Source of the DNA: CAYMSF01 sp964392985
GTDB taxonomy: Bacteria; Verrucomicrobiota; Lentisphaeria; Victivallales; Victivallaceae
Direction of reading: 5' to 3'
Assembly (NCBI GenBank): GCA_964392985.1
Contig: CAYMSF010000005.1
Span: 31,911 to 95,910 of the forward strand
Length of the DNA: 64,000 bases
Shown here: piece by piece, positions 54,485 to 63,662 of the stretch
How the letters are laid out: each line of letters opens with the position of its first letter
How positions within the stretch are numbered: position 1 is the stretch's first letter
The notes under the pieces: model-generated
The model's input: only the letters and a program-made list of their open reading frames with translations
Told to the model about the DNA's origin: nothing
Database searches by the model: none
Translations under genes and position numbers: made by a program

Positions 54485-57355
54485 TTACTCCACATATTCA
54501 TAAGAGATAATTTTGCATGCTCCGGTACCGTCACGGTGAACCAAAATTTTAATCTTTTGTTCGCCGGTAATCTCGTCGGCATAAAGGTTATAAGTTGAAT
54601 CATAGTCAAATCGCCCGAGCCGGCAAGGTATTCTTACGTTGGTGGCTCCGGAACTGTCTTTTTTGAATACGTCCATGTCAACGCCATCGCCGCCAACATC
54701 TTTAATTGCCTGGGCGATGATAATTATCGTAAAATATTCGGTTTGACCACTGACGTCGGTTAGATTGATGAATTTACCAATCAACTCCTCTTGTTTAGCA
54801 TCAGTATTCTGTACTATACCACAAGTGCCGTCAATCAAGTCATATACTGTTCCCGTTTGTGCATTTGCCACTTCCGCGCGGGTTATATAATTGGCATTAT
54901 TAAGTCTGGTGGTAATGCCAACGATAAGCTTGTCCAAGTTGGTTCCAATTGCAACTTGAGTTCCGCCAACACCGGGAGTTGCCGGGTCGCTGCCAATACG
55001 AATTTTAGCCAGTAATGCTTGAAGCAGCACGTTTTTATTGGTGTAAGAGTCAACGTACGTTGAATTAATGTTGACTTTGTGCGCTGCCGCCGCATCGGAC
55101 ATTTTTATCTGGTCGAGAATATTGGCATCACCGCCGCCGTTGGTTCGATCGGAATACGCCCCGCCTCCAGGAATGATTTCCGGACTGACGGTAAAGATTT
55201 TATTGGCTTTATTGGGATCGTATTCTTTCAAGTTAATCGTTTGCCAGGCGGAGCCACGATGAATAAAACCGAGTTCCCAGGGCGAATCAATCGGACCATG
55301 ATTGATATAAGCCGTTGAAAGTCCTTCCGGTGCCGCGGCATTATATGCCGGATCGGTAACATATTCTTTATCGCCGCTAGCTATAGCAACCGCCGCTGGG
55401 TTGATAAAGGCGCCATTAAATTTATTTTTACTGGCAAATGTTCTGATGTCCGCAGGCAACGAGTTCGGGGCTATGTACGGGATGCCAGCGCTTCCGGCGC
55501 CGCCTGCGACGGTCTGATCCATCCACCAGTCGTCCTTGTTTAAGTTCTGGCGCGGGTCATTGGTTTCTAATGCCATGTGAAAATAGCCGTCAACCGGAAT
55601 AAATCCAAGCGGCGTGGTGTTAACTGTATCCACCGGTGTCCAGTAGGTTTGTGCACTATTCATTACGGCAACATCATAATTCCCATCAAGGGAGCCGTTA
55701 CCATCGACGTCAGCCGCCATGACGACTTTCTTTACCACCAGCCAGAAATCGGTAATCTGGGCGGTTTTATCCAATAGCGCATCTGGCGCAGAAAGGATTT
55801 CAGTATAGGACCAGGAAAACAGTGCGGTTTCGGGTTTGTTGGAATATTTAAGACTGGCATTCCAGTCTGAGGCGTTAATTGTAATCGTTTTAACTTGATT
55901 GACCTTCGACTCCGACGCAACTATCGCGCCGGCTACTTTGGCGTTGAACGCATAGTCATAAATAACTGTAACTTCAGCCTTTGAATCGGCCAGGGCCGGA
56001 TAAATATTAATTAATTCAGTGAAAATATTGGTGTCTACGCTGAAAGAAATATTCCCGCCAACCCGGTTAATATTAGCGCTGACTTTTATACCGACTTCGT
56101 TGATATAAGGGGTGCGTTTATTGCCAGTATAGGTTGGGTCTGTGGTCGGGTAGGTGTCTGCCCAATTTACCGGGTTGACATCTGATGTCGGTAGTGCGGT
56201 GATCACCCGGCAGTAATCAACCAGATTCGCGGCAATCTGACGCCGGCGGGCGACAACTCCCGCCACAGAGTTGCCAAAAGTTTCACCAAGTGAATTGACC
56301 AGATTACCGTCCTTGTCATAACCGAAAAATGCCAACCAGGGAATGCCGATGCCATCTTGAACAGTACTGTCGTAATAACGGGGCAGACGGTCTGGAGTAC
56401 CGTTATTGTTGTTGTCCAACAGTATGGTATCATACATTTTGAAGGCGGTGTTGAAATTGGTTTCCCAGTCGGTTCTGGTTAGATTGAACCGGTCATAGTA
56501 TTCATGGTTGCCGGCGCTGTCGTCTTCATAACCATTGTTATTGCGGTCAATCCAGTAACGCTCCGGTCTGGTCGGGCTGTCAATTAGAAACCACTTCATA
56601 AATTTACTCATCAAATTGCCATCAGTGATATTCAGCAGGGAAAATAAGTTGTTATAATCCACCCATGACGGATAAGGATAAAAACCTGGATTGGGCTGTA
56701 TTGTCGGCAGTGCCGATGCTGCGGTATAATTGAATTTCGATGCAAGGGTGGCGTTGATATCTGCCGGACTTAATGACATTAGATTGATTTCATCAACATC
56801 CACGCCCAGGCGTTCCTCTGTATCCAGACCTTCATCCACACCTTTTTTGACGCACGCGCCCGGATCAATTCCGGCGCTGGGAATAACTACATATGCGGCC
56901 CTGCCGATTATTCTTCCATTTCCCGTATTGTCAACTTTGAAAAACTCCCAGGTGATATCATTATTTAGCGCTGGAACCCAATTGAAGATGGTCGAATTAT
57001 CTGATTTAGTCGTCATGTGTGAAAGCATATCACTGCGTGGACCGAGGGCATTGCCCCAGTTGTATCGCCAGGGTGAAGTGCCGACTCCGCCCAACTGTTC
57101 ATCGTGGCTGTGCTGTATGGTATCGCCGTATAACTGTAACATGTTGACAACACGATTCAACTGTGCCGTTGCCAGCATCCTTGCTGCAGAAACACTGGCA
57201 TTGTTACTTGCCGTTTTTTGGTCAAATATGGAATTGGTGGCGAATGCCAGCGCCATGACCAGTAAAAGCGAGAGAATGCCAAGTGCAAACAACAATGCAA
57301 TCCCGCGCTCGGATTCGCCCTGCCTGAATTTTTCCGGTGACAAATTAATGTTCAT
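54485..57355 (-). CDS. Very large GspK/PilX-like pseudopilin
   Basis: A 956-residue protein. The N-terminus GESERG followed by IALLFALGILSLLLVMALAF is a type-K/PilX-like signal with Gly at -1 and no Glu at +5. The rest is extracellular. Three calcium-loop-like sites are visible: DRNNNGYEDD (270-279), DNNNNGTPD (314-322) and DVDGNGSLD (549-557). GspK normally has about 300-350 residues and caps the pseudopilus tip; this one is three times longer. It ends the G-H-I-J-K order, so it is called K-like by position and N-terminus. The ribosome binding site GAGA precedes the ATG. Confidence 0.7.
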   Translation of the reverse strand: MNINLSPEKFRQGESERGIALLFALGILSLLLVMALAFATNSIFDQKTASNNASVSAARMLATAQLNRVVNMLQLYGDTIQHSHDEQLGGVGTSPWRYNWGNALGPRSDMLSHMTTKSDNSTIFNWVPALNNDITWEFFKVDNTGNGRIIGRAAYVVIPSAGIDPGACVKKGVDEGLDTEERLGVDVDEINLMSLSPADINATLASKFNYTAASALPTIQPNPGFYPYPSWVDYNNLFSLLNITDGNLMSKFMKWFLIDSPTRPERYWIDRNNNGYEDDSAGNHEYYDRFNLTRTDWETNFNTAFKMYDTILLDNNNNGTPDRLPRYYDSTVQDGIGIPWLAFFGYDKDGNLVNSLGETFGNSVAGVVARRRQIAANLVDYCRVITALPTSDVNPVNWADTYPTTDPTYTGNKRTPYINEVGIKVSANINRVGGNISFSVDTNIFTELINIYPALADSKAEVTVIYDYAFNAKVAGAIVASESKVNQVKTITINASDWNASLKYSNKPETALFSWSYTEILSAPDALLDKTAQITDFWLVVKKVVMAADVDGNGSLDGNYDVAVMNSAQTYWTPVDTVNTTPLGFIPVDGYFHMALETNDPRQNLNKDDWWMDQTVAGGAGSAGIPYIAPNSLPADIRTFASKNKFNGAFINPAAVAIASGDKEYVTDPAYNAAAPEGLSTAYINHGPIDSPWELGFIHRGSAWQTINLKEYDPNKANKIFTVSPEIIPGGGAYSDRTNGGGDANILDQIKMSDAAAAHKVNINSTYVDSYTNKNVLLQALLAKIRIGSDPATPGVGGTQVAIGTNLDKLIVGITTRLNNANYITRAEVANAQTGTVYDLIDGTCGIVQNTDAKQEELIGKFINLTDVSGQTEYFTIIIIAQAIKDVGGDGVDMDVFKKDSSGATNVRIPCRLGRFDYDSTYNLYADEITGEQKIKILVHRDGTGACKIISYEYVE

Positions 57356-57373
57356 AATTATCTCTATGTTGTC

Positions 57374-58510
57374 TTAGTAACTGGCCTTATTATCCAGGAA
57401 AACAGTCTTAGTAAAGGTTCTCAGTTTGTTTCGTTTAATTTTTTCCGCCTTGGAGGTGTCGCCATTGGCAAGAGCTGCTTTCCATTGAAACCAGTCTGCG
57501 GAAGCAAAAAGTTCCAAGTCAATTTTTATTGCAACCGGGAATGGCGTACCCAACCAGCGGTTGGTATTGGTCGTTGTGTACATTGCATCGCCCAAACCAA
57601 GGGAACTGTCGCTTTTCATCGGTTTGATTTTTACAGTATTGCCGGTACTGTCAATGCCATAGCAGGTAAACTTCAGTGAATAGACTCCGGGAATAATCTT
57701 CTGCCACCGATTCGAGCTGGAATCCTGGAATATATCCACCACCCGGGTGGCGCTGACGACCGCACCAGCGGTGTCTTTCAACGGCAGGGTGGTGAAATTC
57801 CAACCTTTTCTGGTGTTAGGAACCAAATTGGCTGAAATATTATCAGCATAAGTGTTTGAACCGTCATTCTTGAGGATTTTGTCCGCGGTACAACTTCTAA
57901 CCAGCCAACCTTCCCATGATTGAAGCCACTTTGCCTTTTGTGCAGCATTTGGTACATAGGGCGATGGTTGAAAATTGTCCGGGTCTCCGGCGCCATAGTA
58001 GGGCACATAATTCATCCGATCAATTGGGGCGGGAGCCGTCGTGTCATCAGTTACGTCCCTGTCTTTGTTGTTGTTATTCAAGTAGGTGTTCAAGTCGGTG
58101 TAATCACAGGCGGGAACAAAGCCATAGCGGATTTCACAGATATTTGATTCGGCTCCAGCCGGTTTTAAGTCGGTAGAGGCAATGAAATTGAGCTGGGTAT
58201 GCTCGAAAGTGCTGTAATAGGTATTGTTAATGTTATCAACCCACTGGTGCCAGAACGGGTAGATGGATCTGACATACGTTGTGGCATTGGTGCAATCATT
58301 GTTATACATTGAAGATTGCAGTTCCCGTGCCATTAAATCCAAAGCTACTCTGGCATCAGCGTAAATCGCATTTTTTTGCGATACCTTGCTCCATATCTGT
58401 TGGGCTGAGTTGAAGAAACGCATCATAATGAGGGAAAGAATTACGAAGATTGACATCGCCAAAAGCAATTCAATCAAGGTAAAATTAACTTTTATGCGTC
58501 TTTTTTTCAT
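57374..58510 (-). CDS. GspJ-like pseudopilin
   Basis: A 378-residue protein with the class III signal KVN-FTLIELLLAMSIFVIL; the residue at -1 is Asn rather than Gly. The following part (DARVALDLMARELQSSMYNN) matches GspJ-type pseudopilins. The C-terminal beta-rich region, about 340 residues, is longer than in classical GspJ. It lies 18 bp before the K-like gene on the same transcript. It is likely a minor tip component of a type II secretion or pilus-like structure. Confidence 0.75.
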   Translation of the reverse strand: MKKRRIKVNFTLIELLLAMSIFVILSLIMMRFFNSAQQIWSKVSQKNAIYADARVALDLMARELQSSMYNNDCTNATTYVRSIYPFWHQWVDNINNTYYSTFEHTQLNFIASTDLKPAGAESNICEIRYGFVPACDYTDLNTYLNNNNKDRDVTDDTTAPAPIDRMNYVPYYGAGDPDNFQPSPYVPNAAQKAKWLQSWEGWLVRSCTADKILKNDGSNTYADNISANLVPNTRKGWNFTTLPLKDTAGAVVSATRVVDIFQDSSSNRWQKIIPGVYSLKFTCYGIDSTGNTVKIKPMKSDSSLGLGDAMYTTTNTNRWLGTPFPVAIKIDLELFASADWFQWKAALANGDTSKAEKIKRNKLRTFTKTVFLDNKASY

Positions 58511-58532
58511 CTCTTGCCTGTCATGTTACTAT

Positions 58533-59153
58533 TCATGGTCTGGTCACTTCGATGTAATAATATCTTTTTTCGCGTTCTGAATATACTTTCTCAATCGGCC
58601 AACTTATTTCCAGGTTGATTCCACCGGTATAGGTATAACTGTTGTCAGGATTTACGGTCGCGATATTGTCATTTTTGAATCTTGCTGTAACCGGTGATTT
58701 CCAAACTTTTATCATTGCGGCAAAATCGTAGGTGAAAGAACCATCCGCACCCTGTGTGACAAAGTATATCGCATTGTTGGCGGTTGAACGGTAGATCTGC
58801 CAACTGCCGATGCGGGGGAAATTAGTAAGGTTTTCAGTTCTTAATGCTTCCCGGAAATCGTTAGATAAACTATTTAATGCAACCTCGTTCGGCGGGGTGA
58901 AATCCGGCAAATATTTAGTGCTGGCGACGGTGACAAATATATCGTCAAAAGCGGTGGTGTTTCGTTCTGCTGACGATTTTATATATGCCGCCAGTTGTTC
59001 CGCGACATCTGAACCGTAGTTATCCGCGATGGCGGCTCTCGCGGCATTCAAGCCGACCGGAAATAAACCGAGGATACTGGTCATGCCGAATGCAATAATC
59101 GCCATTGCCAGTGCGACTTCAATCATATTGAAACAGTTAATTGTTTTTGACAT
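58533..59153 (-). CDS. GspI/PilV-like pseudopilin
   Basis: A 206-residue protein with the signal INC-FNMIEVALAMAIIAFGMT (-1 is Cys), followed by SILGLFPVGLNAARAA, a pattern common in PilV/GspI proteins. The rest is beta-rich with YYIEV near the end. Its start overlaps the upstream H-like gene by 17 bp, and AGGT precedes the ATG. It is probably a minor pseudopilin that pairs with the J-like and K-like proteins. Confidence 0.75.
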   Translation of the reverse strand: MSKTINCFNMIEVALAMAIIAFGMTSILGLFPVGLNAARAAIADNYGSDVAEQLAAYIKSSAERNTTAFDDIFVTVASTKYLPDFTPPNEVALNSLSNDFREALRTENLTNFPRIGSWQIYRSTANNAIYFVTQGADGSFTYDFAAMIKVWKSPVTARFKNDNIATVNPDNSYTYTGGINLEISWPIEKVYSEREKRYYYIEVTRP

Positions 59154-59847
59154 AATCAGACCTTCCGGTAAACGGGTTTATCGTAATGTCCCAGCCAATG
59201 AGTTTTCCGCCTCTGCCTGCTGTTTTCGGTATCTTGATAACTTGCTTGTCCGGTAGATAATTGCCCATTACTACACTTATAACTACCTCGTTTCCACCAT
59301 AAATCATTCCTGTCGGTTTAAAAATGATTGCCGGCGCTCTTAAATTAGCGTATGTAGAACCTTCAGTTGTAATCTGGAAATTCCACACTTGCTGCGGCTG
59401 TGAGGAAATATATCCACAAGTACCGGCAGGCAGTGATTCCCAGTCACTGCCTTCAAGCCAACTGTCAAAATTGTATCGGCTGTTCACCTGATCATAAACC
59501 ACAAAACATATCCTGCTCTTGGTGTAATAAAAAGCACGCAAGTCGGCATTGGTGAAATTAACCGTGTAATTCCCAGTTGGAATAACTATCGCCGCCGGTT
59601 CTGTTGCTGAGGTTTTATTGTCATTGGGCATTAAGATCGCAACATGGCGGTTGCGTACAACCGCATAAGAGCGCGCCATCGATATTTTGGAGCTGATGGT
59701 CCGGACTGCACCGGCGGAGCCTGAACGTTTTGTCATCATGCCTAACCCGCCCATGGATGCGGCAAGAAGAATTCCGACAATAACAATCACCACCAGGAGT
59801 TCAATAACGGTGTAATTATATTTAAGATTATTACCGGTTGATACCAT
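59137..59847 (-). CDS. GspH-like pseudopilin
   Basis: A 236-residue protein with the signal KYN-YTVIELLVVIVIVGILLA (-1 is Asn), followed by a GspH/FimT-like block (SKISMARSYAVVRNRHVAI). The C-terminal domain is beta-rich and ends within the next gene. AAGGAA precedes the ATG, 4 bp after the G-like stop. It belongs to the G-H-I-J-K operon. Confidence 0.75.
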   Translation of the reverse strand: MVSTGNNLKYNYTVIELLVVIVIVGILLAASMGGLGMMTKRSGSAGAVRTISSKISMARSYAVVRNRHVAILMPNDNKTSATEPAAIVIPTGNYTVNFTNADLRAFYYTKSRICFVVYDQVNSRYNFDSWLEGSDWESLPAGTCGYISSQPQQVWNFQITTEGSTYANLRAPAIIFKPTGMIYGGNEVVISVVMGNYLPDKQVIKIPKTAGRGGKLIGWDITINPFTGRSDYVKNN

Positions 59848-59851
59848 CTAT

Positions 59852-60487
59852 TTATTTCCTTTTAAGACCTTGCGGCCAGATATTGTCGGTGTTGACTTTG
59901 TCGGTAACATCGGATGTGTTGCTCCAACGGAAAGTACGGTCAACTCCGGCAGAAAAAAGGTCGTAGGAACTTTGATTAACCATTCCCGGACACATATAAA
60001 CAATGAAATTGCTTACCTGTTCAGCTTCGGTTGAAGACCCGGTTTTTTCCCACACCTTGGTTTCCCAGCCGTCGCCGACGGCATAGCGGTTTACTGTTAC
60101 CGGACCTGTTGTGTAGCTGCCAATGACAGTTGACTCTTCATTGGCAATTTTGCCAAAGTCGATAAACTGATTGAAATTGTTCTGCATTTTGCCGCGTTCA
60201 ACCGTCGGATCATTGAGATCGAGGCAGAATGGTTGCCAGACAATGGCATTGGAAGCATTAACACTCGCCGGGTAGTAGCCGTATTTAGCTTTGTATGATT
60301 CAAGGGCGATGCGTACTTTATTGAGATTAGCTTCGGTTCTGGCGGTGGACATTTTGCGGCGTACCGCGGTGAATCCACCAGCTAAAAGTCCCATCAGGAT
60401 GGCAATAATAGCGAGAACGACAAGTATTTCCACCATGGAGTATCTGTATATCAGCCGCTGTTTTCTATTTTTGATAATGTCTGACAT
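59852..60487 (-). CDS. GspG-like major pseudopilin
   Basis: A 211-residue protein with the signal IYR-YSMVEILVVLAIIAILMG (-1 is Arg) and the long N-terminal helix with TARTEANLNKVRIALESY and KAKYGYYPAS, as in GspG, which polymerises into the pseudopilus. It is longer than usual GspG (140 or so residues). GGGGAA precedes the ATG. It is the first gene of the operon, with about 320 bases of noncoding sequence upstream. No GspD, E or F gene is in the window. Confidence 0.78.
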   Translation of the reverse strand: MSDIIKNRKQRLIYRYSMVEILVVLAIIAILMGLLAGGFTAVRRKMSTARTEANLNKVRIALESYKAKYGYYPASVNASNAIVWQPFCLDLNDPTVERGKMQNNFNQFIDFGKIANEESTVIGSYTTGPVTVNRYAVGDGWETKVWEKTGSSTEAEQVSNFIVYMCPGMVNQSSYDLFSAGVDRTFRWSNTSDVTDKVNTDNIWPQGLKRK

Positions 60488-60809
60488 GTCTAATTTCCCC
60501 GATCAATTATTACAGGCTTTGCATCAATCGCTTCCATCAATGCTAATTATAGCACGTTCACTTTCCAATTTCAAGCCGATTGGATTCAACTATTGCGTTT
60601 TATTGTCCGTATACAACAGACAATATTATTGAAAATAATATACATTAAAAATGAATGAAATACAGAAGTATCACCGCTTTTCAGCAACTTATCTGATTTT
60701 CAGTCGGCTTAATATGGTTTTTTTTAGTTTTTCTATTATATTAGTAGTGTTATGATTTTGGTTGGGTTTATTAGAGTTTACATTTACATTTAAAGTTCAA
60801 GGTGAATAA
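60488..60809. other. Divergent promoter region of pseudopilin operon and lyxose isomerase
   Basis: A 322-base AT-rich gap between divergent genes. It must hold both promoters, but I see no clear -35/-10 pair, RNA or repeat in it. Confidence 0.45.
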
Positions 60810-61502
60810 ATGAAAAGATCTGAAATTAACTACATGATAAAAGATGCTGAGGCATTTTTTTTACGTCATCATTTTAAGTTACCGCCGTTTGCCTCATGGA
60901 CCCTGAATGACTGGAAAACGCATCCCATGAGCACTATCGGCGAAATCATTGATTGTGAACTGGGTTGGGACATTACCGATTTCGGAACTGGCGATTTTTA
61001 TAACAAAGGACTACTGCTGTTCACAATTAGAAACGGCATTGCCGGCAATAAAATTTACAGTAAACCCTATGCTGAGAAAATTATGATAAGTCGTGCCGGA
61101 CAGATTACTTTAATGCATTGTCATATCAACAAAACTGAAGATATCATTAATCGAGGTGGCGGGAATCTGATTTTTGAGCTTTATAACCGTACCAGCGAAA
61201 ATAAACTTGCTGACACCCCGGTTATATTACAACAGGATGGTGTCAAAGTGAAAGTTCCTGCCGGAGGCTGCATTACGCTGGCGCCGGGAGAAAGCGTTAC
61301 CCTGACCCCTGGAGTTTTTCATCAGTTTTATGCGTCCAAGGATTCCGGTGACGTTATGATAGGCGAGGTATCGTCGGTCAATGACGATCATAATGACAAT
61401 CTTTTTTATCATGAACAGTTACGCTTTCCGGAAATAATCGAAGACGAAACTCCGTACCGTCTTCTTTCCTGCGACTACAAAAAATGGCTGAATAAAAAAT
61501 AA
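60810..61502 (+). CDS. D-lyxose ketol-isomerase
   Basis: A 230-residue cupin enzyme that interconverts D-lyxose and D-xylulose (also D-mannose and D-fructose in some members). Metal ligands are visible in LMHCHINKTED (two His and a Glu) and GVFHQFYA (His). The N-terminal MKRSEINYMIKDAEAFF and FYNKGLLLFTIRNG are family blocks. AAGGTGA precedes the ATG. It stands between the divergent pseudopilin operon and a prepilin-like gene and probably feeds pentose use. Confidence 0.85.
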   Translation: MKRSEINYMIKDAEAFFLRHHFKLPPFASWTLNDWKTHPMSTIGEIIDCELGWDITDFGTGDFYNKGLLLFTIRNGIAGNKIYSKPYAEKIMISRAGQITLMHCHINKTEDIINRGGGNLIFELYNRTSENKLADTPVILQQDGVKVKVPAGGCITLAPGESVTLTPGVFHQFYASKDSGDVMIGEVSSVNDDHNDNLFYHEQLRFPEIIEDETPYRLLSCDYKKWLNKK

Positions 61503-61660
61503 TTTTAAAAAAAATTCATTCATGCCGTGAAAATTTTCCGTTATGATTGACGTGAAAATTAATAATAAGTCAGACAAAATTGTTGATTTTTAAGTATAAA
61601 GGGGTTATACTATTTAAATGTATCTTATTATTTTATTGCAAACAATCATGGATTAATAAA

Positions 61661-62278
61661 ATGCGCAAAAATTTCACATTAATTGAACTCCTGGTCGTGA
61701 TCGCGATCATAGCCATACTGGCGGGGATGTTGCTGCCGGCGCTGAATAAGGCAAGAATGTCTGCATCCGGCAGTTCCTGTCTCAGTAACCTTAATCAAGT
61801 TAATTTGATGATGGCGCAGTATGTGATGGATTTCAAGGGGTATTATCCCAAGGCTGAAAACGCTCCGCTGTGGGGGGAGCCGGGCGGTTGGACCAATCAG
61901 CTCAGGATTACCGCGAACGCTCAGAAAAAAATATTCAAATGTCCTGCTGCAAGAGAACGCAATTTTTCATATGCGCTTAATTGCCGCCAGTTATATGAGA
62001 AATACAATTCATTCTGGGCGTGGAATGATTCGGATTTTGCCAAATCAAAAACTTCGACCAGCCGTATCGTGCTTGTTGAGGAAACAGATAACAGTATAGG
62101 TTTCAATAAAGATGATAGCGACCAGGACAACTATACCACCAGTACCACCCCTTCCAACCGGGAAAGACATGGCAACTTTTCCCTGATGTTTGTCGATGGT
62201 CATGGTGAAAGCGTTCAGTATTTCGACGCCACCAGGATGAGTTATTATACTGATAAAATGTCCTATTGGCTGCCATAA
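61661..62278 (+). CDS. Prepilin-like H-X-DG protein of Lentisphaerae type
   Basis: A 205-residue protein. The start MRKN-FTLIELLVVIAIIAIL, with LLPALNKARMSASG after it, is the pattern typical of the expanded prepilin-like families of Lentisphaerae. The -1 residue is Asn. The end RERHGNFSLMFVDGHGE is the H-X-DG signature of prepilin-processing-associated proteins (eight residues between His and Asp here). A longer in-frame start exists upstream but would bury the signal. It is monocistronic and unrelated in order to the G-K operon. The function of this family is unknown; surface or secretion related. Confidence 0.8.
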   Translation: MRKNFTLIELLVVIAIIAILAGMLLPALNKARMSASGSSCLSNLNQVNLMMAQYVMDFKGYYPKAENAPLWGEPGGWTNQLRITANAQKKIFKCPAARERNFSYALNCRQLYEKYNSFWAWNDSDFAKSKTSTSRIVLVEETDNSIGFNKDDSDQDNYTTSTTPSNRERHGNFSLMFVDGHGESVQYFDATRMSYYTDKMSYWLP

Positions 62279-62345
62279 AACCAAGCTGTTCAATCACACC
62301 GGCAAAGCGATTTTACACGGTTTTACTCTATTTCCGTTACCATGT

Positions 62346-63173
62346 TTAAGTATTAAACGAGAGAAACGGCAAACCCTCAAGATGGTATTGTTCCATCATG
62401 GCTTGTTCATAGAATACTTTCATCAGAAATAAACCATGCGGCGGAGCTGTTTCCGGAGCATTTATGCGCTGTTTGGATTCCAGAATCGTTTTAATGTCAT
62501 CCGGTGAAATTTTTTCAGATGCCACTGCTTCAAGTGCGCCGACAAGGCATCGAATCATTTTGTAGAGGAATCCGTTACCGACAAACGTCAGACAATAGTA
62601 TTGCCCGAAACGTTGCAATTCAATACGGTAAATTGTTCTGACTGCTTCATCAATCATGGAGCGTTCCACGACAAAGGCGGAGAAGTCATGGGTGCCGGTG
62701 AGATGGGGTATTGCCTCCGTAACTTTATCCGGATTGAACCGGCGGCGCAAATGCCAGGAATAGTTACCGCTGAAAGGCGACTCTTCACCGGTATTCAGAA
62801 TATATGAATATGCCTTGCCCATGGCGTTGAAACGGGCGTTGAAATCCAGCGGGACACTGGTAATGTTGCGGATTCTGATTGTATGCGGCAACTGGCGGTT
62901 AAGCGCTTTTTGCAGTTGTTCAATCGGGATGTATGGCCTGCCGGGGATACTGAAAGACGCTGCCAGTCCGCAGGCATGGACTCCGGCATCGGTACGGCTA
63001 CTGCTTTCCAGTTTAATGGGCAGGCCGGCGAATAGTTTGGTCAGCTTTTCCTGGATAACCTGCTGGACGGCAATGCAGTGGGGCTGAATTTGCCAGCCGC
63101 TGAATCCGCTGCCGTCAAAGCCAATCTCCAGCAGCAATTTTCCGGCAGCTGCAAAAGCGTGGTCTGTTACCAT
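62346..63173 (-). CDS. truA: tRNA pseudouridine(38-40) synthase
   Basis: A 275-residue enzyme that makes pseudouridine in the tRNA anticodon arm. The catalytic Asp is D62 in SSRTDAGVHA; GFDGSGFSGWQIQP, the Arg/Lys region NAMGKAYSYIL and FLYKMIRCLVGAL are family blocks. The ATG at 63173 is taken; a TTG 9 bases earlier is possible and the ribosome binding site is weak. It is convergent with the prepilin-like gene. Confidence 0.95.
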   Translation of the reverse strand: MVTDHAFAAAGKLLLEIGFDGSGFSGWQIQPHCIAVQQVIQEKLTKLFAGLPIKLESSSRTDAGVHACGLAASFSIPGRPYIPIEQLQKALNRQLPHTIRIRNITSVPLDFNARFNAMGKAYSYILNTGEESPFSGNYSWHLRRRFNPDKVTEAIPHLTGTHDFSAFVVERSMIDEAVRTIYRIELQRFGQYYCLTFVGNGFLYKMIRCLVGALEAVASEKISPDDIKTILESKQRINAPETAPPHGLFLMKVFYEQAMMEQYHLEGLPFLSFNT

Positions 63174-63206
63174 ATTTGACAATATATTACGCCTTTTTTC
63201 GAAGTT

Positions 63207-63260
63207 ATACTCTATAATGGTGAAAATTTAAAATAGACGAGTAGGATTGTGGATAGGATT
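63207..63260. repeat. Long copy of the dispersed repeat upstream of truA
   Basis: The plus strand starts TATACTCTATAATGGTGAAA and continues through AGACGAGTAGGATTGTGGAT to GGATTTT. It matches the right end of the element at 10402-10690 (read on its minus strand) over about 55 bases with few differences. No second end is nearby, so this is a solo end. It is in the truA upstream gap, 34 bases from the start. Confidence 0.65.
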
Positions 63261-63287
63261 TTCTCTTTTTACCTGATTTCAGTATGA

Positions 63288-63329
63288 ATCAAAAGAGAGA
63301 AAACCCGGGTGAAAGTCATCATCCCGGGT
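63288..63329 (-). terminator. Terminator of the acidic zinc-ribbon gene
   Basis: Read on the minus strand, ACCCGGG pairs with CCCGGGT (63303-63329 in plus coordinates) around a 13-base loop, followed by a T-rich run TTTTCTCTCTTTT. It lies 28 bases after the stop of the gene ending at 63357. Confidence 0.8.
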
Positions 63330-63356
63330 CTGATGCTGTTAAATTACTGAGGACAA

Positions 63357-63662
63357 TTAATATTTATCTTGAGAGTCGTAATCTTCAAAATTCATATCTT
63401 CGTCTTCGAAACCTTCTTCGCCGAACTCATTGTCCATGTCGTCGAAGCCATCAATGAATGCATCATCATTGAAATCATCACCCAGATTGTCGTCGCTGAA
63501 ATCATCATCCAGATCCATGATATCATCGTCATATTCACTGTCTTCTGAATCACGCATACTGCTGTGACTGATGCTGGCACCGCATTCCGGGCAGCAACCG
63601 TCTTCGGCTTCAATCGAGCTTTCACTGACTTCAATATCGCAGAACGGGCATCTCGTCGCCAT
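63357..63662 (-). CDS. Small zinc-ribbon protein with very acidic tail
   Basis: A 101-residue protein. Residues 1-30 hold two CxxC pairs, CPFC and CPECG, a zinc ribbon. From residue 37 on it is almost wholly Asp, Glu, Phe and Gly (DDDIMDLDDDFSDDNLG...), with no basic residues until the end. AAGGAG precedes the ATG by 8 bases. The acidic tail might mimic nucleic acid or bind a basic protein; function is unknown. It is monocistronic with its own terminator. Confidence 0.7.
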   Translation of the reverse strand: MATRCPFCDIEVSESSIEAEDGCCPECGASISHSSMRDSEDSEYDDDIMDLDDDFSDDNLGDDFNDDAFIDGFDDMDNEFGEEGFEDEDMNFEDYDSQDKY

